From: Darksidea phi
Taxonomy: Eukaryota > Ascomycota > Dothideomycetes > Pleosporales > Lentitheciaceae
Direction: 5' to 3'
Assembly: GCA_030770425.1 (NCBI GenBank)
Contig: JASJFT010000005.1
Coordinates: forward strand, 186,001 to 250,000
Length of the DNA: 64,000 bases
Each line of letters opens with the position of its first letter. Position 1 is the first letter of the stretch. The position numbers and the translations under genes are program-made. Of the stretch, positions 1-10,489 are shown in pieces. A model generated the notes under the pieces. The model was not told where the DNA came from and did not search any database. It saw only the letters and a list, made by a program, of their open reading frames with translations.

Positions 1-135
1 GATGAACCGCTCTTCCTTCACAGTTCGAGGTCCCCCGAAACAACCACAATCCTCCAATAATACTCGTGGCGGGCATCGATGCTCGTACTGCATCCCAGCA
101 AACAGTTCCCATCACTGAACATGATTGGGAAACGT

Positions 136-626
136 TTACAAGAAGAAAGCAGCGAAGGCACCGACACCAGCAACGAAACCGCCAACGTTGAGGGCAGAAG
201 CGGCACCAGTGAACTCGGGGTAGCCCGGAGCATATGCGCCAGTACCAGAAGGAGCCGGGGCGCCAGTGCCAGAGGCAGCGGGCACAACGGGATAGCCGGT
301 GCCCGTAGGAGGGGGAGCTGGGTACCCGGTTCCAGACGGGACCTCGGGGTAGCCGGTGCCAGTGGGGAGCTCAGGGGAGACTTCAGTGGTCGGGTAGGGA
401 GCCTCGGTGGCAGAAGTGCCAGGCGCAACCGGGGTATGTTGGCCGTAGGGAAGAGTAACGGTCTGGGTGACGGTGACCATGGCCGAGCACTCCTCAGCTG
501 GTAGTGGGTTAGCAACTACTGGATAGTTGTACGAGGGTGCGCAGAACGCATACCAGTGGGGAGGGCGCCGTAGCCCTGGGCAGCGACAGCAGCAACGAAA
601 GCAGCGGCAACAGCGAAGAACTTCAT
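136..626 (-). CDS. Small Ser/Thr/Pro-rich GPI-anchored cell-wall protein (putative)
   Basis: Two exons, 626-554 and 497-136, joined over a 56-nt intron (498-553) with a GCTAAC branch site; the protein is 144 aa. The N-terminus is a signal peptide (MKFFAV followed by an Ala/Val-rich core, cut near AQG). The middle is rich in Pro, Thr, Gly and Tyr with a degenerate tandem unit of the form P-x-GTGYP, seen at least three times. The C-terminus is a short hydrophobic tail after Gly/Ala/Ser residues, as expected for GPI attachment. There is no catalytic domain. It probably sits in the plasma membrane or wall as a structural or adhesive protein. The function is inferred from architecture only; the splice model is strong because it supplies the signal peptide in frame. 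Confidence 0.75.
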
Positions 627-1966
627 TCTGATTGATGTGAAAGGATGTTTGGTTGGCTGGGAAGGAGTGGATATTAAGTTGTTTGTAGAGAGAAATTAAT
701 AAACGAGAGGTAAAAGAGTGTGAGTTTGATTTTAAAGAGCGGATACAGCTAGAAAGACTGTGGATTATCGAACTGATCGTAGGATGAAGAAGAAAGGTTC
801 GAAAAGGCTGGGGCGAGGCTGTTTAATACTCAGTGCCAATCGAGCACACACCATCCTTTTCTCCACCTTACCCTTACGACTCTCCACCCGCCTTCAAGCT
901 TTCAGAATGCACCGTCCCCATTAAATCAAATGATAACGGAGATTATGATCATTAATGATGTTCCCCATGTCTGAGCATTACTTCTCCGCTTCTGCGCTCT
1001 CATTGGCTATGACAGCCTCGCCGTAAACCGTCCAGCTGACTGTGCCTGTTGTGCAGCGCCTTGTGCAAGCCTTGTTGGTCACCTTGACGCTTCTCTGCAC
1101 GCTATGGCCTCAAGAAAGATTAAGACAGCAACGGTTTGTGGGTCCTCGACCCCAGCATTTGACAGGGGTGGTGGCAATCGCAATTTGATAGGCGGCAGAA
1201 TCACCCTGGACGCGACATCCCCTAGGATTCGTCTCCCCCTTTCCCGCAGCACAGGCAAAGAACGCCGAGATTGCATGTGACGAGCAAGTTGTTCAATGTT
1301 CATTCAGATGGAAGAAACAGACTTCTCTGATAGCAACACCGAGATGTCTAAACAAACGTTCAACATCGGCACACGGCATTTACCGCAAGCGAGATTTTAG
1401 AGGCGGTGGTGAGTATGTAAAGCGGGTGGTGAGAGATTGCGAATTTCCAAAACTCGCAGCAAAACACTCGTAATTGAATCGCACGCCTTGACGGCGGTGC
1501 GATGTGGCAAGGCAGGCGAGATGTTCAACTCTTGGATGTTCATGGCAAGCTTTCGCCGATTTCCCAGCAGAAGTTCCAGGGAGGTCCTCATCATAATCAC
1601 ATAGCTTGAAGACAGCAGACCCGCCTTCAGATTCGTGCTTACTTTTGTGATATCGGCAAACAGTGCACAGGATCCGAGGAGAATGAGCGGCCTTGACTCC
1701 TCACCTCACCAGCAGCGATCATCTTTTCCCTCAGGCCCTGTGGTGGATGTTGCTTCACGATCGTCGAAGGCGGGAGCCTAGGCTTTTGACACTATCCGTA
1801 TTCGCTTATCTACGGGAGGGAAATTCCAAGAAGCCACCCAGAGACAGGTAATGGCTAGTTCGTTGCTTTTATCTTATCAAATAAATGTAATGCAACCGTC
1901 AAGCGACAACTCCAAACGCCGAAGCGATGATACTGCGAGCTAATCGTACACATCATCTAGAAGCGT
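627..1966. other. Intergenic region, 1.3 kb
   Basis: This lies between the 5' end of the GPI-type protein gene and the 3' end of SEC6. Only short open frames with no recognisable features occur (for example minus-strand frames near 1079-1303 and 1397-1600). The first 200-300 nt next to 626 should contain the promoter of the wall-protein gene. I see no RNA gene or transposon. Confidence 0.5.
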
Positions 1967-4246
1967 CTATTTCACCTTGCCCATGATCGTTTCACGCTGC
2001 TGTTCCGGATCGATAATGATTGCGGCAGCCTTCGCCTTCACCGCATTCAGCATGCTCCGCTCAAAGTCATCGCGGGATCGGAGCACCGCCTCAACCCATC
2101 CGATGTGCACATCAGGATAGTAGTATTTGAGGTTCTCGTAAACAGTGGGTATGTTTACCTTATCCGCGGAAAGCAGATTAACCAGGTGTTCGACGGCGCG
2201 CCACTGCTCTTTGATTTCGCTCCCGACTGGATATCGGCCAAAGAATTCGAACACTGTAACGATGTCGTCTTTAATTTTGTCCCGAAATGGATCGGAGCGT
2301 TTGAACTTGGCGCCCTTGTTGCGCACAGCGGAGAGATAATTGACCAGGAGCGCGTCTGAAAGCTCGATGATGAGTAGTTCAACAACGGAGCGATGCACCG
2401 CACTCTCATAGTCATTGAGATAATCGGCGAATGTCTGCGTCATCTGCTCCATGTTTCGTTCCGCATACCATTCCGTAGTGAAGAGCTGCTTGAGGACATC
2501 GCGGAAGTCGATGTAGAAAATCATCTGAGACCAGATACGAATACACTCACTTGCAAGATCAACGTAGCCGTCTCTAAGAGTCTCAATCTGCGCGGTCATG
2601 GTGGTAGTATAGCCTGGGGACACGAGAGGAGCGATTTCGTTTTCGAAATTCTTGAGGAAAGAAGTTTGCCCTTCGTCCGGCTCTTCAATGCAGATGATCT
2701 GATCGTTTGCAATGGCTATAAGCCATTCCTGGAACTCTGACGAGCCCTCGGCGGAGGCGTTAGGGAGGCTATACTTTGCTCTCTCGGTCTCCACGAGGGC
2801 CTGCCACATTCGTTGGCGAGAAGTGAGAGCTCGGAACATGGACTCGATGACACCTTCAGCAACGTCTGTTCGTTCGCTACTTGCTGCGACGGAGATGTTC
2901 TGGCCCAACATTGTCCACATATCGCCAAGATTGTTAGTCTGGAGAAAGCCGTCGGCATTGGTATTGATTTCACTTTGGTCTCGAGCCGCGAACTGTTTCT
3001 GCTCCGTATCGGCAATGTTCTTCATCCACTGCTCAACTAGATCGATGATGATCTGCCGGTAGTTTCGAACAAGCTCAGGTACGCGATTGTCCGCCACGTG
3101 GGGCTGCAAGTCCTCCTCAGTGAAGCCCAACTTCTGCATCTTTGCGTAGTATTTGTCAACCCAGTTGATAATGCAGAGCAGATAGCGTGCGCCCAGCCCC
3201 TGGTCATCAGCGAGCGCCACGAGCCAGTCGTGCATATGCTTGTGGTATATGTTGCCGTATGTGCGGAGGATCTTCCACTTCTTCGGCATCAGGGTCTGCA
3301 TGCCGAGCTTGACCGTGTTCAGGTTGTTGAAGTACCACTTGAACGCTTTGTCGACCTTGTCGGGATCGTCGAGGAACTTCTCGTTGGCCTCGTCAAAGTT
3401 GGCCTTGCATACGAATTCAATAGACTTGATGAACTTCTCCTTGTACCCGCGCAGCTCGGTAGAGCCCGTGGCAATCGACTTGAAGCGTGACGCGAGGTCC
3501 TTGTACTCGCGCTGCGCGTCCTGGAGGGCTTTGGCTTTGCGATCCGACTTTTCCTCCTCCTCGATGACCAGCGCCAGGCGGACCACCATGCCGTCATTGC
3601 CGGCCTGAACCAGCTCGATCAAGTTGATACAGGCCTCGCCAATGTGCTTGTCGAACCATTCGATGACATCATCCAGGCGGGTGAACAGGTCCTGCACCGT
3701 GACGCCGGACTCGAGGGCCAGGTTGTCGATGAGCTCCATCGATGCATCCTCCGAGTCCTTGATCTGGCGGATGGCCTGGTCACGCACCTCGCGCAGCTGC
3801 GTCAGGCCGTAGTGTATCTCGAGCAGATTGGGCTGGTTGGCCGGGTCCTCGTCGTCCTGAGCCAGCAGGTACTCAAGCCTCTCCAGGCGCTGCAGAAATG
3901 AGTCGATGTTCTTGCGCATGTTCTCGACCTGCTCGAAGTTCTTGTGCGTCTGGGCGACCAGGTTGATGTGCGGGAAGTCGTGGATCATGTTCTGAGCCTC
4001 AGCGCAGAGCTTGTCGATCTTCATCATCTCTTCCTTGATCAGATTGACGGCGCGCTGGCCGTCGGCGATACTGCCCATGCCGGCCTGCGTGACCTCGAGC
4101 TGGTTGCGAAGGCCATGGCGCAGCTGCCCGTCGACGGCCGCCTTCTTGCGTGTGAACTCGGCCTTGAGCGCGGGGATCTTGTCGAGGTCCTCAGGGTGCC
4201 GCAGCAGCTCGGCGAGCTTGACCGTGGCCGACTCGACATCGTTCAT
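1967..4246 (-). CDS. SEC6: Exocyst complex component Sec6
   Basis: Single uninterrupted frame of 759 aa, close to the usual fungal Sec6 length of about 750. Sec6 is a core subunit of the octameric exocyst that tethers secretory vesicles to the plasma membrane at growth sites and binds the SNARE Sec9. The N-terminal 150 residues are helical and heptad-like (Leu-rich, EMMKIDKLCAEAQ, then FLQRLERLEYLL). The rest follows the all-helical CATCHR rod typical of Sec6, with family stretches such as FKWYFNNL, MPKKWKILRTYGNIYHKHMHDWL and a C-terminal LRSRDD. The start is the first ATG of the frame. It is divergent from DPH3, with 196 bp between start codons, so the two share a promoter region. No breaks are seen. 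Confidence 0.93.
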   Translation of the reverse strand: MNDVESATVKLAELLRHPEDLDKIPALKAEFTRKKAAVDGQLRHGLRNQLEVTQAGMGSIADGQRAVNLIKEEMMKIDKLCAEAQNMIHDFPHINLVAQTHKNFEQVENMRKNIDSFLQRLERLEYLLAQDDEDPANQPNLLEIHYGLTQLREVRDQAIRQIKDSEDASMELIDNLALESGVTVQDLFTRLDDVIEWFDKHIGEACINLIELVQAGNDGMVVRLALVIEEEEKSDRKAKALQDAQREYKDLASRFKSIATGSTELRGYKEKFIKSIEFVCKANFDEANEKFLDDPDKVDKAFKWYFNNLNTVKLGMQTLMPKKWKILRTYGNIYHKHMHDWLVALADDQGLGARYLLCIINWVDKYYAKMQKLGFTEEDLQPHVADNRVPELVRNYRQIIIDLVEQWMKNIADTEQKQFAARDQSEINTNADGFLQTNNLGDMWTMLGQNISVAASSERTDVAEGVIESMFRALTSRQRMWQALVETERAKYSLPNASAEGSSEFQEWLIAIANDQIICIEEPDEGQTSFLKNFENEIAPLVSPGYTTTMTAQIETLRDGYVDLASECIRIWSQMIFYIDFRDVLKQLFTTEWYAERNMEQMTQTFADYLNDYESAVHRSVVELLIIELSDALLVNYLSAVRNKGAKFKRSDPFRDKIKDDIVTVFEFFGRYPVGSEIKEQWRAVEHLVNLLSADKVNIPTVYENLKYYYPDVHIGWVEAVLRSRDDFERSMLNAVKAKAAAIIIDPEQQRETIMGKVK

Positions 4247-4442
4247 GGTGCGGCGGCGGACATTCGGCGGGCAGTGATGGCTGCGTAGCGAGGAGCGAGG
4301 AGCGAGGAAGTCGTCGTCGTTGAGGAATCATCGTCGCGGCTACGGCTGCGGCTTGGCAACGGCCCACGGGGGCCCGACCGCTTTTATCCCCGCAGTCGGC
4401 TGCATTTTGAGACACTGAGACATTCACACGCCACCCGCGACA
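4247..4442. promoter_or_regulatory. Shared promoter region SEC6 / DPH3
   Basis: The 196 bp between the divergent ATGs of SEC6 and DPH3 must hold both core promoters and 5' leaders. It is rich in GA/CT-type and CGG sequence. I see no TATA box, which fits constitutive genes. Confidence 0.55.
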
Positions 4443-4744
4443 ATGGCCGACGAGCTCAACCTCTACGACGAGATCGAGATCGAAGACTGCTTCTACGATG
4501 AGACTCTCCAGATCTACCACCACCCATGTCCCTGCGGCGACCGCTTCGAGATCTCCATAGCGGACATGCGCGACGGCGACGACATTGCACGCTGCCCGAG
4601 CTGCAGTCTAATGATACGCATCATATTCGACCCGGTGCGTGTGCTAGTGTCCATTCCAGATCGCAATATGCTGACGCCTCACAGTCGGACCTCCCGCCAG
4701 AATCACACGGCGACGCACCGCAAGCCGCCACCATCACCGCCTAG
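4443..4744 (+). CDS. DPH3: Diphthamide biosynthesis protein 3 (CSL zinc finger, Kti11)
   Basis: Two exons (4443-4634, 4685-4744) joined over a 50-nt phase-0 intron give 83 aa. Dph3/Kti11 is a small CSL-type zinc/iron protein that donates electrons to the Dph1-Dph2 radical enzyme in the first step of diphthamide formation on eEF2, and it also serves Elongator-dependent tRNA modification. The sequence shows the full family signature: an acidic YDEIEIEDC start, then CPCGD (Cys29, Cys31) and CPSCSL (Cys51, Cys54), the four metal ligands, followed by IRIIFD. The C-terminal 19 residues from exon 2 are a short variable tail, as is common. It acts in the cytosol. Without splicing the frame would run on into non-conserved sequence, so the intron is well supported. 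Confidence 0.94.
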
Positions 4745-4875
4745 CGGTCCGCTCTGTACATGGGCGTTGCATGCACAGGCGTTTGGGGGGGTGTACCATT
4801 ACATTGTTTTAGTGCAGCCAAGTCATGTAGAGTCCCGAAATGCAAATATACATACAGCCATATGTTGGGGGACGC

Positions 4876-5559
4876 TTAGCTGGGAGCTCCGTTGTCCCTT
4901 CCGAGCTCAACACCCAGCTCCTTTCGCAGTACTTCAGTAAGAGACGTACCGTCCCGCAGGTATATCCAGTTGCCCACGCCCCCGCCCTCTTTCTCGTGCA
5001 TCGACTCGCCTGATACCACCCAGTCGAATCGCTTCGGTCCGGAGACGGGCGAGCTCAGCCAGATCTGCTTGTTCGGCGGCTGCTTGTTGAGCACGTAAGT
5101 GTGGGCTTTCGACGTGATCTTGACTTCCAGCACGCCGGCCTGCTCTCGCATTAGTTGACGCTGTGTGTGTGCGTGTGGTGGAGGAGGCTCACGCACCGAA
5201 TACTCGACCTCCACATCCGGCGTCTGCTCCTGCTTCTCCTCCAACCTGCTCACCAGCTCGTCCAGAATAGCATCCGCTCGCTCGTGGAATTCAGACGTGG
5301 AGATATCTGTCGGCACGGTGGGCTGATCCGCGTCTTCGGCCTGCCGTGTGGGTGGATGCTCCGCATCTGGCATAATGCCCTGTAGGGCGGCTGGAGCGTG
5401 GAAGCTGCGCGTGGACTGGACCGAGCCGCCATGGCTACGGTGGACGAGACGCGCGCTCGAAGCGTGAGCGATGATGCAATTGGCGGGACGCTGCGCACGG
5501 AGTGGAGTGCGGATGGCGCGGCGGAAGGCGGCACCGCCAGCGCTGGAGAGGGATTTCAT
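4876..5559 (-). CDS. YFH1: Frataxin, mitochondrial iron-sulfur cluster assembly protein
   Basis: Two exons (5559-5197, 5139-4876) around a 57-nt intron (5140-5196) give 208 aa. Frataxin stimulates Fe-S cluster synthesis on the Nfs1-Isu scaffold in the mitochondrial matrix. The first 70 or so residues are Arg/Ser/Ala-rich with few acids, as in a presequence. The mature domain has an acidic first helix ([15 protein letters not shown]) and the family core [18 protein letters not shown] followed by SGPKRFDW. The start was set at MKSLSS because the upstream open frame looks non-coding. The intron is a multiple of three with no stop, so retained transcripts would encode a 19-residue insert between beta strands 1 and 2. 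It is divergent from APS3 with 177 bp between ATGs. Confidence 0.93.
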   Translation of the reverse strand: MKSLSSAGGAAFRRAIRTPLRAQRPANCIIAHASSARLVHRSHGGSVQSTRSFHAPAALQGIMPDAEHPPTRQAEDADQPTVPTDISTSEFHERADAILDELVSRLEEKQEQTPDVEVEYSVREPPPPHAHTQRQLMREQAGVLEVKITSKAHTYVLNKQPPNKQIWLSSPVSGPKRFDWVVSGESMHEKEGGGVGNWIYLRDGTSLTEVLRKELGVELGRDNGAPS

Positions 5560-5736
5560 CGTGACGGTTGCTGCGATGCGATTGGGGTGGAGCGCGCAAA
5601 GGAGGTGCGTAGAGGCAGCGGAGAGATGAGGCGGAGAGGTCGCTTCAGGGAAGGGAAGCTCGGGCCGTGGGACTCCCCCCGCGTTCGGCACTCTGCGCTG
5701 CACACCACTGCACACACGACTCCCGCACCAAGCACC
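5560..5736. promoter_or_regulatory. Shared promoter region YFH1 / APS3
   Basis: The 177 bp between divergent start codons must drive both frataxin and the AP-3 sigma gene. There is no clear TATA box. GC-rich and short CACAC stretches lie near the APS3 side. Confidence 0.5.
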
Positions 5737-6412
5737 ATGATCAACGCCGTGCTCGTCTTTAATAATGCGGGCCAGCCGCGGCTGACCAAGTTCTACACCC
5801 AGCTAGTATGCGCTGTGCCACGGCCGCAGCTTGGTAGTGGATATGCTAACAGCGTGCAGGAAACCAGCGTGCAGCAGCGGCTGATATCCGAGATCTTCAC
5901 TCTCGTGGCCAACCGCCCCAACTCGGCGTGTAACTTTCTTCCGTACGCTCTCTGCGCCCAAAGACACCACCTGTAGATGCATGTCTGACACGGCCAGCCT
6001 CCCGCCCCTCCTCGCGAACAGCAGCAAGTCCTCTGCTCCCACCACCCCGCACAACGACACTCCCTCCCTCGTCACGTACCGTCACTACGCAACCCTCTAC
6101 TTCATCGTCATCTCCACGTCCACCGAATCGCCGCTCGCACTGCTCGACCTCATCCAAGTCTTCGTGCAAGCGCTCGACGGCCTCTTCGAGAACGTGTGCG
6201 AGCTGGACCTCATCTTCAACTTCGAGACATTGCATGCGGCGCTGGGCGAGATGATCGTTGGCGGCGTGGTAGTGGAGACACACCTTGACAAGGTGATCGA
6301 AGGGGTCAAAGCGCAGGGAACGGTGGCGAAGAGGCCCGTCAACGAAGGGAAGGGGGGGATGGGCTTCGCAGGTTTCGGCAGGGGCGACGGCGGCGTCTGG
6401 GCGGGAAGGTGA
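5737..6412 (+). CDS. APS3: AP-3 adaptor complex subunit sigma
   Basis: Three exons (5737-5805, 5860-5942, 5998-6412) with introns of 54 and 55 nt give 188 aa. The sigma subunit is part of the AP-3 heterotetramer that forms vesicles from the Golgi or endosome to the vacuole. The longin-type fold is visible: [16 protein letters not shown] at the start, then FYTQL, LISEIF and CNF, and in exon 3 YATLYFIV followed by [11 protein letters not shown] and a [10 protein letters not shown] stretch. A Gly-rich C-terminal tail ([13 protein letters not shown]) extends beyond the core, as often in fungi. Exon 3 encodes a Ser/Thr-rich insert of about 20 residues before the conserved TYRHYATL. The splice sites keep the frame exactly. 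Confidence 0.93.
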
Positions 6413-7089
6413 AGAGGCTTGAAGAATCCACTCGCTACGGCATCTGCTATGAGATCATGCCTGGTGAAGAAGACTTCGAATTCGGGCCGCGGTCCCAGAA
6501 CACGCATTCATCGACTCGCAAAATGCCGGATTCTGATAGACGCACGGCCGATTGTCAACTGCATCTCCAATTCCCAGCTACCGTATGGGAGATCGCTAGA
6601 AATAGGCCGCATCAGCCATCAACAACGCGCATGGCCGAATGCTTCGGTGCTCTGCTCACATCAATGTGTTTGTGGCCATGTCCACTCAGCGCAGATCGCG
6701 GGTAAACGGCCGCTATTCGTTAATTTACCTTGAACCACTATCTTCGTTTCGCAACTCAACATCCCTGTATGCCGTCGCAAGCTTCGTCATGCAATCAAGC
6801 ACTCACTTTCCCAGATTAAATATGGGGACTACAGTGCGGGGACCGTCTCATACGGCTCGAGGCGGAGCTATGTGGGGGCCCACTATGCACTTAAATTTCG
6901 ACTTCACAAACAGGGAATCTCCACCACTTGGAGTAGAGGAATTCAAGAAGTGGACGAAAAGAGGTGGTACCAAACATGATGTTCCCTTCAACCGCAATCC
7001 TACTATATCCCAGTGCCGGTATATAAACACTCGCTCCCAAAATCTGATGTGCATCCCACGTCTAAGTATTCGTGGAGTCATTTGTCACC
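6413..7089. other. Intergenic region and esterase promoter
   Basis: This is 677 nt between the APS3 stop and the esterase ATG. It has no convincing gene. The last 100 nt carry the TATA box of the esterase. Confidence 0.5.
7020..7027 (+). promoter_or_regulatory. TATA box of the CE1 esterase gene
   Basis: TATATAAA lies 63 nt upstream of the ATG at 7090, a typical spacing for a strongly regulated fungal gene. Confidence 0.6.
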
Positions 7090-8052
7090 ATGCGCCTTCT
7101 TTCCAGCATAACATCCCTCCTGTCCCTCGCCTCCGCCGCCTCCCTCTCCCGCCGGGCCCCCACCCCCGGCTCTCTCTCTCAAGTAACATCCTTCGGGACC
7201 GCACCTACAAGAGCCGGCTTCTACATCTACGTACCCAGGAAGCTCGCCACCAGCCCCGGCATCGTCGTCGCAATCCACTACTGTACCGGTAGTGCGCAAG
7301 CCTACTACAACGGTTCCCCATACAAGACTCTCGCTGAGCAGTATGGTTTCATTGTAATCTATCCGAACAGTCCGCACTCGGGTAGCTGCTGGGATGTGAG
7401 CAGCAAGGCGACGTTGACACATGAGGGTGGTGGCGATAGTCAGACGATTGCGCAGATGGTAAGGTGGACTATCACCGAGTACAAGGCAGATACGAGCAAG
7501 GTTTTTGTTACAGGATCGTCATCCGGTGCTATGATGACAGTGAGTTCAATCCAACCATGTATTGTTTTCGTTCGACAATGAGTGCTTATAAAGTTGTAGA
7601 ATGTCCTGGCGGGGACCTATCCCGACTTGTTCAAGGCCGGCATCGTTTACTCTGGTGTCCCGGCCGGCTGCTTCATGTCGGCCTCTAACGGCGTCGACGC
7701 CTGGAACAACACCTGCGCGGACGGGCGATCCACCGCAACCCCCGCCAAATGGGCCCAGGTTGTATTTGACATGTACAAGGGCTACAATGGCACCCGTCCC
7801 AAAATGCAGGTCTATCACGGGTCCGCTGATACTACTCTTCGTCCGCAGAATTACCAGGAGACTATGAAACAGTGGGCAGGCGTATTTGGCTATAACTACG
7901 ACAAACCCGAGAGCACAAAGAGTAATGACCCACAAAGTGGATACACGCGCACCATTTACGGCCCCTTTGCGGAGGGTATTTATGCTCAGGGCGTGGGACA
8001 CTCTGTCAATATGAGGGGAGCCGATGATATGAAGTACTTTGGTTTTGCATAA
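7090..8052 (+). CDS. Secreted carbohydrate esterase family 1 (acetylxylan/feruloyl esterase)
   Basis: Two exons (7090-7539, 7600-8052) and a 60-nt intron give 300 aa. CE1 esterases remove acetyl or feruloyl groups from plant xylan. The protein starts with a signal peptide (MRLLSSITSLLSLASA) and a likely dibasic propeptide site (SRR). The alpha/beta-hydrolase elements are all present: the nucleophile elbow GSSSG with Ser144, the YHGSADTTL segment with Asp227 as a probable triad acid, and GVGHSV with His284. The motif VAIHYCTGSA and paired Cys fit the family. There is no CBM1 cellulose-binding module at either end. A TATA box at 7020 suggests inducible expression. Acetylxylan rather than feruloyl esterase is the better guess from length and motifs, but the substrate is not certain. 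Confidence 0.9.
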
Positions 8053-8268
8053 GGTGTCATGCCGTGGGAAGTAGCTAGGACAACATGAATGAACAATAGA
8101 TTCGGAAGGTACCTCCTACTAGCAAGTCCCCATGCCCACCCCTCATCTTTATGTCATCCATCACCATCATTCCACTCTTCTCTAGCCACTCCCACTCACT
8201 CGTGATTTTATGAGTTCTCACGCAGAGCATCTTAAGCGCAGCAGACACAGGTCTCTGAGCCAGGAAGG

Positions 8269-8463
8269 CTAGGTGGAGGAAGCACGCACCATCGCTGCAA
8301 TCAAGGTAATTAGCGTACGGTCGAAGGGGTCATTGCCGGTGGAGAGGCTAACAGGAGCAGATGGAGGGCAATCAGTCGGACAATCCACCGCGGGGTTTGG
8401 GACCGGCGTTGCGACAGCGAGCATGGAGAATGCAATGGCAATGATCAGGGAGATGGCGAACAT
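8269..8463 (-). CDS. Small secreted peptide (putative)
   Basis: A 64-residue frame with a good signal peptide (MFAISLIIAIAFSMLAVA, cut near ATP) followed by a short mature part with a CPTDCPP motif. No family is recognised. A TATATA element 89-94 nt upstream of the ATG supports transcription. A further 3' exon is possible, because a GTGCGT donor-like site lies just before the stop, so the true C-terminus may be longer. It could be a peptide effector or a remnant. Confidence is limited by the short length. Confidence 0.42.
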   Translation of the reverse strand: MFAISLIIAIAFSMLAVATPVPNPAVDCPTDCPPSAPVSLSTGNDPFDRTLITLIAAMVRASST

Positions 8464-9478
8464 GATGGTGGAGATGTTGCCAAGGTCGAACTCGTCAGTA
8501 AAGGTGAATGCAGTAGCGTTTACTGGTGTTGTGTGACCGAAGCATGTGTACTATATACCCTATTCTCGTGCGAGTATATCTTGATAAGTCCGTGCTGGAA
8601 GGATCAAGTTGAAAGAACGTCTGAAACATTCGCTCACCGAGTCTCGCGGATCATCGCTCCCTTCTCCAGGTGTATACATGCTGGAGGGACCAGTGAATGC
8701 AAGATCTTCAGTATACACTCATATATTGAAGCGCTGCTCTAGGCACTATCGCAGCCCACTAGCGTGCAAGTGAGAATACAGATGGATGTTTCGCCTATTC
8801 TCATTGTTAAGATAAAACAAGCAATGTGCGGGTTCAGCCTTGTCGATGAGGAATTACACTGGCACACTGGATACGAGCGAGCTGCTACCGTATATGCAGT
8901 GGAGCACACAGTGGACTTGGCGGTTTATCCTCTTTGCAGTAGTTTTCGCCTATTTGCCTGCAAGGTGCATCACACCTTTGTGATTACAGGGGTTTCGTGT
9001 TTTCACTGAGCACGACCTCGTATCCACCGAAGTCTACGTTGAAAGATCGGCAGGCCCCCGCCACGTCGTACCGGCGGCGGGACGGATAACTCCGGCCTGC
9101 AATAGGAAGCAAGCGGCGTGTGCCGTACGCAGTGGTCATCTGATGAAGTGTTCATGCGCCCGGGCTTGTGCAAACATTTGCATAAGTGATCCGTCCTGTC
9201 CTCGTGAACAAGTGTCGGGGTCGGGCGTAGGTCTAGTAACCGAGGGACCGGGAACCTGGGCCAGCCCTATGCACGGCAACGTGGTTTAGGATGGGCAGCG
9301 TTGCATAGCCCATTCGGGGCTCATGCCGCTAATTAGCGTCATGGCTTGAGTATGGCCTGTAGGTGGCCGCTACGCAAATGGAATCGATAGGGTCCACATA
9401 ATGCGACGAGCATGACGAAGTGAAGAATCTTCTATATGGCTAGTCAACCGCCAGCACTTCAACCCAGAGTCCATCACC
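8464..9478. other. Intergenic region, 1.0 kb
   Basis: No supported gene. Part of it (about 9050-9110) is CGG/CCG-rich and could bind Zn2Cys6 regulators, but nothing specific can be assigned. Confidence 0.4.
8552..8557 (-). promoter_or_regulatory. TATA box of the small secreted peptide gene
   Basis: A TATATA sequence read on the minus strand, about 90 nt upstream of the ATG at 8463. Confidence 0.4.
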
Positions 9479-10489
9479 ATGACCACTGTTATGGCATTCC
9501 GATTCATTGGATTCGTGCAATCCTGTCTCGAAAACTATCAGCAATGCTACCGCATCCTGTTTTGGCACCTCCAGAGATACCAGAGGACCTTGTCGTGGCA
9601 CTATCACAAGCTACGAAAGACACCACCGAAGCGATCACAACGCATATCACCCTCCAATCCAACGTTTTCGGACGGCCTCCATCGTCTCCCCCCAGAAATC
9701 CGTCTTCAAATCTACGGTTACCTCTTCCCACGTCATTGCGTAGTTCAACCCGAATTCGACAACGGCAGACTGCGCGTCCGTTTCGGCCTTCTAGCAACGA
9801 CCTCGACAAACCATGCTGACCGCCTAGGTGACACCCTACGCATGACACTCGAAGATGGTGGATCATTCTTACATCAAGCATCTCCGCGACTGCCTTCTAC
9901 GAAGATGGCGGCCGGCCGTCTCATCTGCGGCGATGGAGAAGCCCAGTATCTCGGGCAGTGTCCCGGCTTTTTCGGAGGCGGCACGTGTACGAGCCTGCTT
10001 CGGACGAGCACCATCGTCCACCGGGAGGTAGTCCATATACTGTATAGCATGCACACATTTTCGTTTTTTGGTCCAGAAATGCTGCAGCTTTTTCTAAACC
10101 AAGCGAGTTTTGAAGGACTGCAATCGGTGAGACATGTGCATTTGGCTGTGCCTGTGCCGTCTCATACATCGTCGATGGAGAAAGCTTTGGATCATCTCGC
10201 TCAAACCATGAGCCGGGTCGAGTCAGAAATGATAGGATTACAGCACTTGGAGGTGGAAATTGTGGTACATCAAGGCCCGCTACAGGATCCAACGACGTTA
10301 TGGAGACATGTCTCCAAAATTTTCCGGCAGCTTCAGATGCATTCTCTAGAGAACTTTGTGCTGAAAGGTTTAGTATTGCGGAAAAGCGAGAAGAGAAAAG
10401 GTCGAGGATCAAGCGAAGGGGTACTAAACTTTGAGCACATGGAACGATGGCGAATACAAGAAGTTAAAGGTTTCAATGACAATGAGTAG
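9479..10489 (+). CDS. F-box-like / DUF7730-type protein
   Basis: Single exon, 336 aa. Residues about 67-83 read LHRLPPEIRLQIYGYLF, the F-box-like signature found at the start of many fungal proteins of unknown function (DUF7730 or 2EXR type). These may bind Skp1 and recruit substrates for ubiquitination. The middle part has LLRTSTIVHREVVHILYSMHTFSFFG, matching the 'inferior relatives become part of the pile' pattern of this family, and the C-terminal third is a leucine-rich stretch on predicted beta/alpha units. The N-terminal 60 residues are basic and aromatic-rich and may not be part of the protein. A later ATG would also leave the F-box intact. The substrate is unknown. Confidence 0.68.
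   Translation: MTTVMAFRFIGFVQSCLENYQQCYRILFWHLQRYQRTLSWHYHKLRKTPPKRSQRISPSNPTFSDGLHRLPPEIRLQIYGYLFPRHCVVQPEFDNGRLRVRFGLLATTSTNHADRLGDTLRMTLEDGGSFLHQASPRLPSTKMAAGRLICGDGEAQYLGQCPGFFGGGTCTSLLRTSTIVHREVVHILYSMHTFSFFGPEMLQLFLNQASFEGLQSVRHVHLAVPVPSHTSSMEKALDHLAQTMSRVESEMIGLQHLEVEIVVHQGPLQDPTTLWRHVSKIFRQLQMHSLENFVLKGLVLRKSEKRKGRGSSEGVLNFEHMERWRIQEVKGFNDNE

Noticed and set aside
1079..1600. Two short minus-strand frames between the GPI-type gene and SEC6
   Set aside because: No signal peptide, motif or splice signals; lengths are within chance expectation.
5560..5715. Longer N-terminus of frataxin upstream of ATG 5559
   Set aside because: The extra 52 residues are Pro/Ser/His-rich without mitochondrial character and overlap the promoter shared with APS3.
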